Assembly (NCBI GenBank): GCA_023229645.1
Contig: JALNYU010000007.1
Span: 1 to 64,000 of the forward strand
Length of the DNA stretch: 64,000 nt
Direction of reading: 5' to 3'
Source: Nevskia sp.
GTDB taxonomy: Bacteria; Pseudomonadota; Gammaproteobacteria; Nevskiales; Nevskiaceae
Each line of letters begins with the position of its first letter. Position 1 is the stretch's first letter. Below are positions 18,245 to 27,270 of this stretch, in pieces. Under the pieces are notes generated by a model, which saw only the letters and a list, made by a program, of their open reading frames with translations, ran no database searches and was not told where the DNA came from. A program made the position numbers and the translations under genes.

Positions 18245-18703
18245 ATGAGCAGTCCGATCGTACGCCTCGCCCCTTTTGCCAAGGGCTTTTTTGCCATTCT
18301 TCAAGATTTGATCGGGATCGCGCTCCGAATTTGGATGACAAGAGTCTTTTTCCTATCCGGACTAGTCAAACTTCGGTCCTGGGATACCACGATCTCGCTG
18401 TTTGAAAACGAATACGACGTTCCGCTGCTATCGCCGGAAATCGCCGCGTACTTGGCAACCGCCGCTGAATTGGGTTTTTCGGCCTTGCTCTTGGTCGGCT
18501 TCGGCGGGCGCTTTGCGGCATTCGGGCTCTTCATTCTAAACATCGTCGCCGCAACGTCTTATCCGGATATCTCCGAAGCAGGCGTCAAAGAGCATTATTA
18601 CTGGGGTGCGATGTTGGCGATTCTGATCGCTTACGGCCCAGGCCGCGCCGCACTGGATACGCTAATCCTGCGCGCCTGCAAGGCACGCTACGGTCTGAAG
18701 TAA
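18245..18703 (+). CDS. DoxX family membrane protein at end of bufferin operon
   Basis: A 152-residue inner-membrane protein with about four hydrophobic helices and the DoxX signature 'LRIWMTRVFFLSGLVKLRSWD' (about 25-45), followed by the 'AAYLATAAELGFSALLLVGFGGRFAAFG' block. AAGGT precedes the ATG. DoxX members often close DUF692/DUF2063 operons and may support redox or quinone chemistry. It is the last gene before a convergent hairpin. Confidence 0.9.
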   Translation: MSSPIVRLAPFAKGFFAILQDLIGIALRIWMTRVFFLSGLVKLRSWDTTISLFENEYDVPLLSPEIAAYLATAAELGFSALLLVGFGGRFAAFGLFILNIVAATSYPDISEAGVKEHYYWGAMLAILIAYGPGRAALDTLILRACKARYGLK

Positions 18704-18728
18704 CCGATTCGCTGGGATTGCTGTTGCC

Positions 18729-18760
18729 GTTCGATGCGGCAATGTCTCGCCGCATCGAAC
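18729..18760. terminator. Perfect 12-bp hairpin between doxX and putA
   Basis: GTTCGATGCGGC (18729-18740) and GCCGCATCGAAC (18749-18760) enclose an 8-base loop between two convergent genes. The T tract is weak on both strands. Its position favours a shared bidirectional transcript end. Confidence 0.6.
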
Positions 18761-18776
18761 CAACCTCGCTTTGCTA

Positions 18777-21700
18777 CTAGCCGCTTTGGGCTAAAAGACG
18801 TGCATTCCCGCCGACTGCTGCCGTGTTGATTGTCAATGTGCGTTCAGTAACAAATCGCAGCAAATAATGCGGCCCACCGGCTTTCGGCCCGGTGCCTGAC
18901 AAACCCTCGCCACCGAACGGCTGCACGCCAACCACGGCGCCGGTCATCCCACGGTTGATATAAACATTGCCGACCTGTGCCTGGGCCTGCACTTTGCGCC
19001 AGGTACTTTCGATCCGGCTATGCACGCCGAGCGTTAAGCCATACCCCGAACGGTTAACGGTGTCGACAACATTTTTCAGCTGGCGCGACGAATACCGTGC
19101 GATATGCAGAACCGGCCCAAAATGCTCTTCCTGGAGCTGTTCCAGACCTGCAATCTCAACCGCCAACGGCGCAAAAAAACTGCCGCGCTCACAGTCTTTT
19201 GGCAGCACCAGCTGCTCAATTCGCTTGCCCGTTTTGACAATCGCATCGGCATGCGTGGCAAGCCGTTCCCGCGCCGCCTCGTCGATGACCGGACCGATGT
19301 CTGTCGTCAACAATGCCGGATCGCCGATCGTGAGTTGCCGCATCGCACCCTTAAGCATGTTGATCGTCTTATCAGCGATATCGTCTTGTAAATACAACAT
19401 GCGCAACGCCGAACAGCGCTGGCCAGCCGAATAAAACGCGGAGTTAATTGCGTCTTTGATGACCTGCTCTGGTAGCGCCGAAGAGTCGACTAACATCACA
19501 TTCTGACCACCAGTTTCGGCGATTAGCGTCGCAATCGGCCCTGGCTTTGCCGCCAACGCCCGGTTGATCCGCTGCGCGACTTCAAACGAGCCCGTAAACA
19601 CCACGCCGGCGATACCGGACGCCGCAACCAGTGCCGCACCCAGTTCGCCATCGCCATGCACACACTGAAATACATAGCTTGGCACGCCGACATCGCGCAG
19701 CAGCTGCGCCATGGCGCTCGCCACCAAATTGGTCTGCTCGGCTGGTTTAGCGATCACCGGATTACCGGCCACTAAGGCCGCAGCGATCTGACCCGTGAAA
19801 ATCGCCAGTGGGAAATTCCACGGACTGATACAAACGAACACGCCGCGCCCGTGCAATTGCAGTTCATTGTGCTCGCCGGTCGGTCCCGGCAGCGTTTCCG
19901 GGTGCGCCAGCTGGCGCCGCGCCAACCCGGCGTAGTAACGCAGAAAATCAACCGCTTCCCGAACCTCAGCCAGCGCATCGGCGACTGTCTTCCCGCCTTC
20001 CCAAATTAATAAACGGACAAACTCTGCGCGCCGCAATTCCAAGCGATCGGCCGCGCGCTCAAGAATGGTCGCGCGCTTCTCAACGCTGGTCGCATTCCAG
20101 CGTTCATAGGAGCCGGCGGCGGCGGCCACGATATCGGGCACGCGCGCGGGATCCAGTGCCAGCCATTCGCCGACGATACGGTTGCGATCCGCCGGATTGG
20201 TCACCGGCCGCAATTCCCCGCGGGTAGTGAGCCCGTCATAGAGCAACGACGCTGCACTTGGGATTGCCGCCAACCCCCGCAATTCCGAGGCAAACGCCGC
20301 CGTCACTGATTCATCCGCGAGATTCAAACCTGCGGAATTGCGGCGCACTGAACCATAGAGATCCGCCGGCAGCGGCAGCGTCGGATTCGGCTTAACCTCC
20401 AGCGCCTTTACCACCGCCACGGGATCGGCAACCAACTGCTCGGCCGGCACGTTTTCGTCAAAAATTCGATTGACGAACGAGGTATTTGCGCCGTTTTCAA
20501 GCAAGCGGCGCACGAGGTACGGCAGTAGATCTTCATGGCTGCCGACCGGGGCATAGACCCGACACGGAACCGCGCAATCTTCACGCACGACCTCAAACAG
20601 CGCCTCACCCATGCCGTGCAGGCGCTGGAATTCGTAACCCTGATTGCGACTGTCAGCGCCTGCTTCGCCGGCAAAACTACGCACCGCGGCGACGGTGTGC
20701 GCGTTATGCGTCGCGAGTTGCGGATAGAACACGTCGCGTGCCGCCAGCAGCCGCCGCGCACACGCGAGGTAGGAAACGTCGGTGTTGGCCTTCCGTGTAA
20801 ATACCGGGTAACCAGGCAGACCAGCCTCCTGTGCCCGTTTTACTTCGGTATCCCAATACGCCCCTTTTACCAAACGCACCGGCAGCCGGCGGCCAACTTC
20901 ACGCCCCAACTGCTCCAGCCATTCGATGACGGCGAGGCTACGCTTCTGAAACGCCTGGACTGCGAGACCCAAACCCTCCCACCCGTCCAGCGTCGCGTCC
21001 CGATAAACCGCAGCGAATAGATCCAGCGAAAGCTCAAGGCGGTCGGCCTCTTCGGCATCGACACAGAGTCCGATGTTCTGGGCTTTTGCAGCCTGCGCCA
21101 ACGCCAACAGCTTCGGCGTTAGCTCAGCGAATACACGCTTACGTTTGGTCCACTCATAACGCGGGTGCAGCGCTGACAGCTTCACCGAGATACTCGGCCG
21201 CAGATACACAGAAAGCGCGCCCGCACCCGAGAATGCCCCGATCGCCGCGATCGCATCTTTATATGACTGCAAATAACGCTCGGCGTCGTCCGCGGTCAGC
21301 GCGGCTTCGCCGAGCATATCGAAGGAGTGGAAATAAACGCGCTGGTCTTTGGCCTGCGAATGTTTCAGCGCCTCGCTGATGGTGCGGCCCATCACAAACT
21401 GGCTGCCCATCATGCGCATGGCTTTGCGGATCGCCAGACGCACGACTGGCTCCGTACTGCGGTTAATCAAGCGTGTCCAGGCCGAGCGGAAGCTCGCGCG
21501 ATCGTCGGCAGGCGCGCGGACGATGCGGCCGGTCAGCATCAAGCCCCAGGTGCTGGCGTTAACGAACAAAGAATCGCTATTGCCGAGGTGGGTGTCCCAG
21601 TCGGCATCGGCCAGCTTATCGGCGATCAGCTTTTCTGCCGTTTCATCGTCCGGAATTCGTAGCAGCGCTTCGGCCAGACACATCAGCAACACACCTTCGT

Positions 21701-21968
21701 CGCTGGAAAGGTCGTATTCGCGCATGAAGGCATCCAACGCGCTCTGCGTGTCTTTCAATTTCCGTACACGCCGCACCCAGTCGGCAGCGGTCTGGACGGT
21801 TTGCACCGCGAGATCTGCCGGTAATTCGGCGATTGCCAGTAGGCGATTGACCAGCGCCGTCTCGTCGCCGAGATACAGCTCGCCGATCGCGCGTCGCAGC
21901 GCGTCACGCTTTGGCACGGCATCGTTAAAAAGGAAAGATTCTGGGGCGGACATTTCAGGCGCGTTCAT
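18777..21968 (-). CDS. putA: Bifunctional proline dehydrogenase / delta-1-pyrroline-5-carboxylate dehydrogenase
   Basis: PutA oxidises proline to glutamate in two steps with FAD and NAD. The ATG at 21968 (MNAPEMSAPESFLFND) gives 1063 residues. The order is: helical arm (about 20-110), proline dehydrogenase barrel (about 170-460, with 'LRPSISVKLSALHPRYEW' and 'RLVKGAYWDTEVKRAQ'), then the aldehyde dehydrogenase part (about 550-1040) with catalytic C852 in GQRCSALR. There is no N-terminal ribbon-helix-helix DNA-binding domain, so this is the short, non-autoregulating type. CATAAT on the minus strand at 22041-22036 is a possible -10. Confidence 0.96.
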   Translation of the reverse strand: MNAPEMSAPESFLFNDAVPKRDALRRAIGELYLGDETALVNRLLAIAELPADLAVQTVQTAADWVRRVRKLKDTQSALDAFMREYDLSSDEGVLLMCLAEALLRIPDDETAEKLIADKLADADWDTHLGNSDSLFVNASTWGLMLTGRIVRAPADDRASFRSAWTRLINRSTEPVVRLAIRKAMRMMGSQFVMGRTISEALKHSQAKDQRVYFHSFDMLGEAALTADDAERYLQSYKDAIAAIGAFSGAGALSVYLRPSISVKLSALHPRYEWTKRKRVFAELTPKLLALAQAAKAQNIGLCVDAEEADRLELSLDLFAAVYRDATLDGWEGLGLAVQAFQKRSLAVIEWLEQLGREVGRRLPVRLVKGAYWDTEVKRAQEAGLPGYPVFTRKANTDVSYLACARRLLAARDVFYPQLATHNAHTVAAVRSFAGEAGADSRNQGYEFQRLHGMGEALFEVVREDCAVPCRVYAPVGSHEDLLPYLVRRLLENGANTSFVNRIFDENVPAEQLVADPVAVVKALEVKPNPTLPLPADLYGSVRRNSAGLNLADESVTAAFASELRGLAAIPSAASLLYDGLTTRGELRPVTNPADRNRIVGEWLALDPARVPDIVAAAAGSYERWNATSVEKRATILERAADRLELRRAEFVRLLIWEGGKTVADALAEVREAVDFLRYYAGLARRQLAHPETLPGPTGEHNELQLHGRGVFVCISPWNFPLAIFTGQIAAALVAGNPVIAKPAEQTNLVASAMAQLLRDVGVPSYVFQCVHGDGELGAALVAASGIAGVVFTGSFEVAQRINRALAAKPGPIATLIAETGGQNVMLVDSSALPEQVIKDAINSAFYSAGQRCSALRMLYLQDDIADKTINMLKGAMRQLTIGDPALLTTDIGPVIDEAARERLATHADAIVKTGKRIEQLVLPKDCERGSFFAPLAVEIAGLEQLQEEHFGPVLHIARYSSRQLKNVVDTVNRSGYGLTLGVHSRIESTWRKVQAQAQVGNVYINRGMTGAVVGVQPFGGEGLSGTGPKAGGPHYLLRFVTERTLTINTAAVGGNARLLAQSG

Positions 21969-22139
21969 CGGAGCGGTTTCCGGTTCGTTGCGACGCCGTG
22001 CTGGCCAATTGACCGAAGCGCGGCGCCAAACACGCATTATGCTGCGTTCCCGCTCACCAAGTGATTACGGCGACGGAACCCCGATATCAGCCCCGACATT
22101 GGCGCTGATTTTGCGCGGGCCACGGCGATCAATAAAAGC

Positions 22140-22763
22140 CTAGCGGCGAATCCACGATCACCGCCTAGAAATTTTTCGGTCTCGCCCCCTGGCTATCGCG
22201 GTAAGTGCTAAATACAGACGCCTATCAGCAGGTCCTAATAGCTGTATAAAGTAAAGACAATAATAATAAATAAGATGATGACTTAATTTAATTTTTTAAA
22301 AACGTAAGATCGCTTTATATGCATGTATTGAAAAATTTAGCGCGCAAATTTTGCGTGGCGCCAGCCGGCCTTTTTTGACACATGCTTCTGCTTAAAAATC
22401 GCCCCTTAATTAAATGCTCATGAGCTGGGTTAGGACAGCACAGCGGCCAGTAAAATTTAATATATTTTCTATAATTAATTAATTTTAAACAAATTATTTA
22501 TTTATTTTTACATTTTACGACATAACCGATAATCTAGAATTTTACCGGTCAGCGCCCACAACCTACCTTTAATCGCCAGAACGATTAAGGCGAATTATTT
22601 ACAAGCATGCTGCGCGGGTCGTCTGTCATGTCATCGGAATAAATCTTTGGGCAAAGGAATTTCATGATGATGTGACTTTATAAAAAAAATCTTTCATTTC
22701 ACTTGCATACACATTTCTCCCGCGTTTTTTAGTTATCTCATAAATTAACAGACAGGCACGTCC
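22140..22763. promoter_or_regulatory. AT-rich leader region of first M4 protease gene
   Basis: The 795-bp gap upstream of the first M4 gene turns abruptly AT-rich from about 22200, with runs such as TTAATTTAATTTTTTAAA and ATTAATTAATTTTAAAC, in a genome that is otherwise GC-rich. The element AAATTTAATATATTTTC at 22453-22469 is nearly repeated before the second M4 gene (24504-24519). The region probably holds the promoter and binding sites for a global regulator or silencer. I could not pick a single convincing -35/-10 pair, and no gene is supported here. AGG stands shortly before the M4 ATG. Confidence 0.5.
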
Positions 22764-24338
22764 ATGAAATTGAATAAAGCATTGATCTTTTTGGGCATCG
22801 CAGCGGCTTTCGCGCCGACGATGGCATCGGCAGCAAACTCAGGGCATCCATCGGCAGCGCGCGCGCTGAGCCAGATGAGCGCACACGCGAAAGAACTCGC
22901 AATGTCGGCGCGCGATTCGTTTGTCGTTAAAGACGTCGTCGTCGACGCCAATGGCGCCTCGCACGTTCGCATGGATCGTCTGTACAACAGCCTGCCGGTT
23001 ATCGGCGGCGACATGATCATGCACATGAGCCCGACCGGCGCTTTCACCGACGCTTCGTTGACGATGACGTCAGCGCTGACGCTGGACACAAAGCCGGCGA
23101 CCACCTCCGGCCAAGCGATCCGCGCCGCGAAAGCAGCGTTTGATGGCACCGTCGAAGGGCGCCCGACGAGCACGCTCTCGGTGTATAGCCGCGACGGCGT
23201 TACCGCGCTGGCCCACGACGTCCTCGTTGTCGGCACGGCGCCGAGCGGCCTGCCGAGCGAAATGCACGTTATTCTCGACGCCAAAACACTGGCTGTTCTC
23301 GACAAGTTCGACGATATCCAGACCACGGCTGCCGCTGGCACTGGCAACAGCCTGACCTCGGGCGTGGTTTCGCTGACCACCGACCGCACCGCAACCACGA
23401 CCTACGTGCTGCGCGACCCGACCCGCGGCAGCCACTACGTCACCGATCGCAACAACACGACCAGCAGCGCCGCCGGTACGACGTTCACCGACAGCGACAA
23501 CCTCTGGGGCAACTCGAGCACATCGAGCCGTCAGACCGCAGCCGTCGACGCGATGTATGGCCAGAACACGACCTGGGATTTCTACCTCTCGCTCGGCCGC
23601 AGCGGCATCGACGGCGCCGGCCGCGCGGGCTACTCGCGCGTTCACTACAGCACCAACTACGTCAACGCGTACTGGAGCGACAGCTGCTTCTGCATGACCT
23701 ACGGCGACGGCCAATCCCCAACCTACCTGCCGCTGGTTGCGCTTGATGTCGCGGGCCACGAAATGACGCACGGCGTCACCGCACGCACGGCCGGTCTGAT
23801 TTATTCCGGCCAGTCCGGCGGCCTGAACGAATCGATGTCCGACATCATGGGCACGATGGTTGAATACCGCGGCGCCCGTGGCAATAACCTGCCGAACTTC
23901 CTGATTGGCGAACGCATCTACGTTGCCAACAACAACGTGCAAACGCCGACGACGGCGCTGCGCTATATGTTCCAGCCGAGCCGCGACGGCTCGTCGCCGA
24001 ACTGCTACACCAGCACCATCGGCAACTTGGACGTGCATTTCTCGTCTGGCGTCAGCAACCACTTCTTCTACCTGCTGTCGCAGGGCGCGGTCTCCCCGCC
24101 GGGCTTCAGCATTGCTGCGTCCTCGCTGGTCTGCAACGGCAATACCGCGCTGACCGCAATCGGTCGCGATGCCGCCGCACGTATCATGTACCGCGCGCTG
24201 TCGGTGTACTGGACCACGTCGACGAACTACACCCAAGCCCGCGCCGGCACCTTGAACGCTGCGCGTGACCTGTATGGCACCGGCTCGACGCAGTACAACG
24301 CCGTTGCTGCCGCTTGGTCTGCAGTTAGCGTTAACTAA
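22764..24338 (+). CDS. Secreted M4 family (thermolysin-like) metalloprotease, copy 1
   Basis: A 524-residue neutral zinc protease. Signal peptide 1-23 (ASA cut), then an inhibitory propeptide with FTP-like ('LPVIGGDMIMHMS', about 77-89) and PepSY-like parts, then the catalytic domain from about 200. HEMTH at 332-336 is the zinc site and E356 in GGLNESMSD the third ligand; 'DVHFSSGVSNHFFYLLS' carries the catalytic histidine. An unusual Cys pair SCFC (308, 310) precedes the active site. There is no C-terminal pre-peptidase or PKD domain. Copy 2 follows in tandem and is nearly the same length. It likely digests extracellular protein. Confidence 0.96.
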   Translation: MKLNKALIFLGIAAAFAPTMASAANSGHPSAARALSQMSAHAKELAMSARDSFVVKDVVVDANGASHVRMDRLYNSLPVIGGDMIMHMSPTGAFTDASLTMTSALTLDTKPATTSGQAIRAAKAAFDGTVEGRPTSTLSVYSRDGVTALAHDVLVVGTAPSGLPSEMHVILDAKTLAVLDKFDDIQTTAAAGTGNSLTSGVVSLTTDRTATTTYVLRDPTRGSHYVTDRNNTTSSAAGTTFTDSDNLWGNSSTSSRQTAAVDAMYGQNTTWDFYLSLGRSGIDGAGRAGYSRVHYSTNYVNAYWSDSCFCMTYGDGQSPTYLPLVALDVAGHEMTHGVTARTAGLIYSGQSGGLNESMSDIMGTMVEYRGARGNNLPNFLIGERIYVANNNVQTPTTALRYMFQPSRDGSSPNCYTSTIGNLDVHFSSGVSNHFFYLLSQGAVSPPGFSIAASSLVCNGNTALTAIGRDAAARIMYRALSVYWTTSTNYTQARAGTLNAARDLYGTGSTQYNAVAAAWSAVSVN

Positions 24339-24353
24339 AAGCACTCAGTATCG

Positions 24354-24415
24354 CCATCGGGCAAGTCCCGATGGATTTATACGGCGCGCATCTAAGCGGG
24401 TGCGCGCCGTTTTTT
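24354..24415 (+). terminator. Double hairpin terminator after M4 copy 1
   Basis: A first stem CCATCGGG / CCCGATGG (24354-24374) is followed by a strong stem ACGGCGCGCA / TGCGCGCCGT (24381-24390 with 24401-24410) running into TTTTT. This is a clear intrinsic terminator that separates the two tandem protease genes into independent transcripts. Confidence 0.9.
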
Positions 24416-24429
24416 GTGTCTGCGCTAGG

Positions 24430-25032
24430 GCACTCAATTACTGCGTTGGCAAAAGGCTACGCCCTAGGGCGCCTATAAAAGCCGCGCAACCGCGCCACAC
24501 ATGAAATTTATATATTTTCGATTATTTTTTGTTATTAATTAAAATTTACCGATTATTTTATAATTTATTGCCGATATTAAGTCTAATTTAGGGCGGAAAT
24601 GCCTTATTTTTGTGCAAATCTGTCAATATTGTTTCAGATAAAAATGCAGCACATCCACATCCGAAACAATTGCCCGCTCGCTATTTCGTATCGCGGTGGA
24701 CTGCAAAGTAGGCTGCCAGCAATCTAGCTTTCTCGTAATATTATAACTATATGTTTATTATATATATTTAATAGATGTTTGATTTTTTTACCCCACTAAA
24801 TCCTGGTTTTACGTGATTCCCGCACGGCAATTGCTTCATCTTTTAGGCATCTGAACTCGCTTAGACACGAGGCCTAGGCGAACAGGTGTGGTTTTCTAGG
24901 GAAACCAATGCTGGCTTGGAATGTTTGTAATGAATAGCATTACTTGTTAATTAACGTTAAATTTTGCTATTTGTAATATTTATTCCAAATAATCAGGAAT
25001 TATCTTACTAAAATATAAAAGGGGTTTTAACA
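24430..25032. promoter_or_regulatory. AT-rich leader region of second M4 protease gene
   Basis: A roughly 600-bp AT-rich intergenic stretch without a supportable gene. It carries AAATTTATATATTTTC at 24504-24519, close to the element before copy 1, followed in both regions by ATTAATTAA-type runs and an ACCGAT block. AAGGGG directly before the ATG at 25033 is a strong ribosome site. The shared elements suggest that the promoter was duplicated with the gene and is regulated alike. Exact promoter hexamers are ambiguous in such AT-rich DNA. Confidence 0.5.
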
Positions 25033-26604
25033 ATGAAAATTGGTAAGTCTTTATTTTTTTTGGCAATTTCCGCTTCATTTGCACCGACAATCGCATCAGC
25101 TGCTGCCGACAATAATCCTGTTGCAGCACAGGCACTCAATCAAATGCCAGCGCACGCGCAAGCGCTGCGCATGTCGGCAAGAGATGCATTCGTAGTTAAA
25201 GACGTCATTCTTGATACGAACGGCGCATCCCACGTCCGCATGGATCGGCTCTATGCTGGACTGCCGGTGATCGGCGGGGATTTGGTCATGCACATGTCAG
25301 CCTCTGGTGCATTCGCGAATGCGTCGACGACGATGACATCGTCCCTAAGCCTGGCAACGAAGCCCAAGGCGAGCAGCGGTAGCGCAATCCGCGCCGCCAA
25401 CGCCGCATTCGCGGGGATTACGTCTGGCCAGCCGAGCAGCGTCTTATCGGTTTACACGCGCAACGGCGTGACTGCGCTGGCCTACGATGTTCTGGTTCGC
25501 GGCACTGCCGCCTCTGGCCGGCCGAGCGAAACCCACGTCATCGTCGATGCCAACACGCTCGCAGTTCTCGATAAATTCGATGACATCAAAACCACCGCTG
25601 CAGCCGGTACCGGCAATAGCCTCACCTCCGGCGTCGTACCGCTAACGACGGACCAAACCGGCGCCACTACGTTCGTATTGCGCGACCCGACCCGCGGCAA
25701 CCACTACATCAACGACCTCGCTGGCCGCCGCAGCGGAAACGGCACAACGTATACCGATAGCGACAACCTCTGGGGTAATTCCAGCACGTCGAACTCGCAG
25801 ACCGCAGCCGTAGACGCAATGTACGGCCAGAACACGACTTGGGATTTCTATCAATCGCTCGGCCGCAACGGCATCAACGGCACCGGCGGCGCCGGCTACT
25901 CGCGCGTTCATTACAGCCGTAACTACGTCAACGCCTACTGGAGCGATAGCTGTTTCTGTATGACTTATGGCGATGGCGACGGCGCAACGTATCTGCCGCT
26001 GGTCGCGCTCGACGTTGCCGGCCACGAAATGACCCATGGCGTGACATCCACGTCTGCCGGACTCGTATATTCCGGACAATCCGGCGGCTTGAATGAGTCG
26101 ATGTCCGACATCATGGGCACGATGGTCGAATTCCGCGGCACCAAAGGCAATAATTTGCCGAACTACCTGATCGGCGAACGCATTTACACCGCCAATAACA
26201 ATGTGCCGACACCAACCACGGCGCTTCGTTATATGTTCAAGCCCAGCCTCGATGGCGCATCGCCGGACTGCTACACCAGCACCATCGGCAACCTGGACGT
26301 ACATTTCTCGTCCGGCGTCAGCAATCACTTCTTCTATTTGCTGTCGGAAGGGGCGGTTTCACCGTCGGGCTTCAGCCTTAGCCCGGCGTCGCTGGTCTGC
26401 AACGGCAACACAGCGCTGACCGCCATCGGCCGAGATGCGGCGTCGCGCATCCTCTATCGGGCCCTGACGGTCTACTGGACCTCGTCGACAAACTACAGCC
26501 AAGCCCGCGCCGGTACGCTCAGCGCAGCAGCGGACCTGTACGGCACCAGTTCCACACAGTACAACGCGGTTGCAGCGGCGTGGTCGGCAGTGAGCGTTAA
26601 CTAA
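25033..26604 (+). CDS. Secreted M4 family (thermolysin-like) metalloprotease, copy 2
   Basis: A 523-residue paralogue of the preceding gene, alike over the whole length: signal peptide, propeptide with 'LPVIGGDLVMHMS', zinc site VAGHEMTHG, GGLNESMSDIMG and the 'DVHFSSGVSNHFFYLLS' histidine block. The SCFC cysteine pair is also kept. Differences cluster in the signal peptide, the propeptide and a loop near residues 228-240. Its own AT-rich leader, strong ribosome site and terminator make it an independent unit. The tandem arrangement is best explained by local duplication followed by divergence. Confidence 0.96.
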   Translation: MKIGKSLFFLAISASFAPTIASAAADNNPVAAQALNQMPAHAQALRMSARDAFVVKDVILDTNGASHVRMDRLYAGLPVIGGDLVMHMSASGAFANASTTMTSSLSLATKPKASSGSAIRAANAAFAGITSGQPSSVLSVYTRNGVTALAYDVLVRGTAASGRPSETHVIVDANTLAVLDKFDDIKTTAAAGTGNSLTSGVVPLTTDQTGATTFVLRDPTRGNHYINDLAGRRSGNGTTYTDSDNLWGNSSTSNSQTAAVDAMYGQNTTWDFYQSLGRNGINGTGGAGYSRVHYSRNYVNAYWSDSCFCMTYGDGDGATYLPLVALDVAGHEMTHGVTSTSAGLVYSGQSGGLNESMSDIMGTMVEFRGTKGNNLPNYLIGERIYTANNNVPTPTTALRYMFKPSLDGASPDCYTSTIGNLDVHFSSGVSNHFFYLLSEGAVSPSGFSLSPASLVCNGNTALTAIGRDAASRILYRALTVYWTSSTNYSQARAGTLSAAADLYGTSSTQYNAVAAAWSAVSVN

Positions 26605-26626
26605 TTTGCCGGTTTTGCCTTAGCAA

Positions 26627-26656
26627 AAAAAGCGGCGCTGCGACGCGCCGCTTTTT
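26627..26656 (+). terminator. Rho-independent terminator after M4 copy 2
   Basis: A perfect 12-bp stem AAAAAGCGGCGC / GCGCCGCTTTTT (26627-26638 with 26645-26656) with a 6-base loop, 23 bases after the stop codon. The A and T runs would let it work in both directions. Confidence 0.92.
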
Positions 26657-26773
26657 CTAGTCTCAAACTATTTCTCACCTGACCGCGCTTAAATAGCAGC
26701 AATGTTATTTGTTACCCTGAGACGAGGATAGAACCCATCCCAAAATTAATCCCGCGATAATTTTTTGGAAATA

Positions 26774-26814
26774 GAACAGTACGAAACGCTTTATTTTAAA
26801 GTTTCGTACTGTTC
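26774..26814. repeat. Perfect 14-bp inverted repeat downstream of SET-domain gene
   Basis: GAACAGTACGAAAC (26774-26787) and GTTTCGTACTGTTC (26801-26814) are exact complements around a 13-base AT-rich loop that can pair further (TTTA / TAAA). It lies 54 bases past the SET gene stop. It could end that transcript, or be a boundary or operator of the two-gene island. There is no long T tract on the minus strand. Confidence 0.7.
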
Positions 26815-26867
26815 ATGACGACGCATTTTGTGCCGAGAGTCCACTGTAGGCGATTTTGAGATAGGCT

Positions 26868-27269
26868 CTAGGCATTTACAGACTCTATTGCCCAATCACC
26901 AGGCTCAGTGAATTCACCATAATTACATGTAATTTCGGTATGAGCAGGAATATCAGCCGTCGCAATATAGACATCTTCGCCTTCTACCCACCGCGTATTC
27001 GGGAAATTGGAATGGTTAAAATAGCGCGAGTCATCTGCGCAATAGTAAACCGCTCCGACTAGGCGCTCGCGCCCCTTCCCACGATACGAATACTTTAAGA
27101 CAGCTTGCTGAGCAGCATCAGGCATCGTGCGAATTTCGGCATCAGAAATTATCATCACGAAACGATAATCAAATTGGTAAATTCTAGTTCCTTCAGCGAT
27201 ATTCGCAGCAGCGAATAGCCCTACGCCTTCTATGTTACTGCTCGCGATGTAATGAGGTACCAGCATCAT
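26868..27269 (-). CDS. SET domain protein (putative lysine methyltransferase)
   Basis: A 133-residue single-domain SET protein. Start ATG 27269 lies just after the stop of the upstream gene (TGAGATG) with GGAGAG as ribosome site. SET motifs are visible: 'VGLFAAANIAEGT' near the start (SAM-contacting loop type), RYFNHSNFPNT (NHS at about 85-87) and EITCNYGEF (about 112-120). The core is short, with no pre-SET and only a minimal post-SET end, as in many bacterial SET proteins. It should use SAM to methylate a lysine of an unknown protein. Base composition is more AT-rich than most neighbours. It is co-transcribed with the membrane protein gene before it. Confidence 0.85.
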   Translation of the reverse strand: MMLVPHYIASSNIEGVGLFAAANIAEGTRIYQFDYRFVMIISDAEIRTMPDAAQQAVLKYSYRGKGRERLVGAVYYCADDSRYFNHSNFPNTRWVEGEDVYIATADIPAHTEITCNYGEFTEPGDWAIESVNA

Positions 27270-27270
27270 C

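Noticed and set aside
23070..24344. A 424-codon open frame antisense to M4 copy 1
   Set aside because: It is the mirror of a strongly supported protease gene in GC-rich codons. Its translation is low-complexity Arg/Ala/Val with no domain or start signal.
26705..26800. Minus-strand peptide with a membrane-like stretch (FQKIIAGLILGWVLSSSQ)
   Set aside because: It has no start codon in frame after an upstream stop and overlaps the 14-bp palindrome. It could be a gene remnant but is not supportable.
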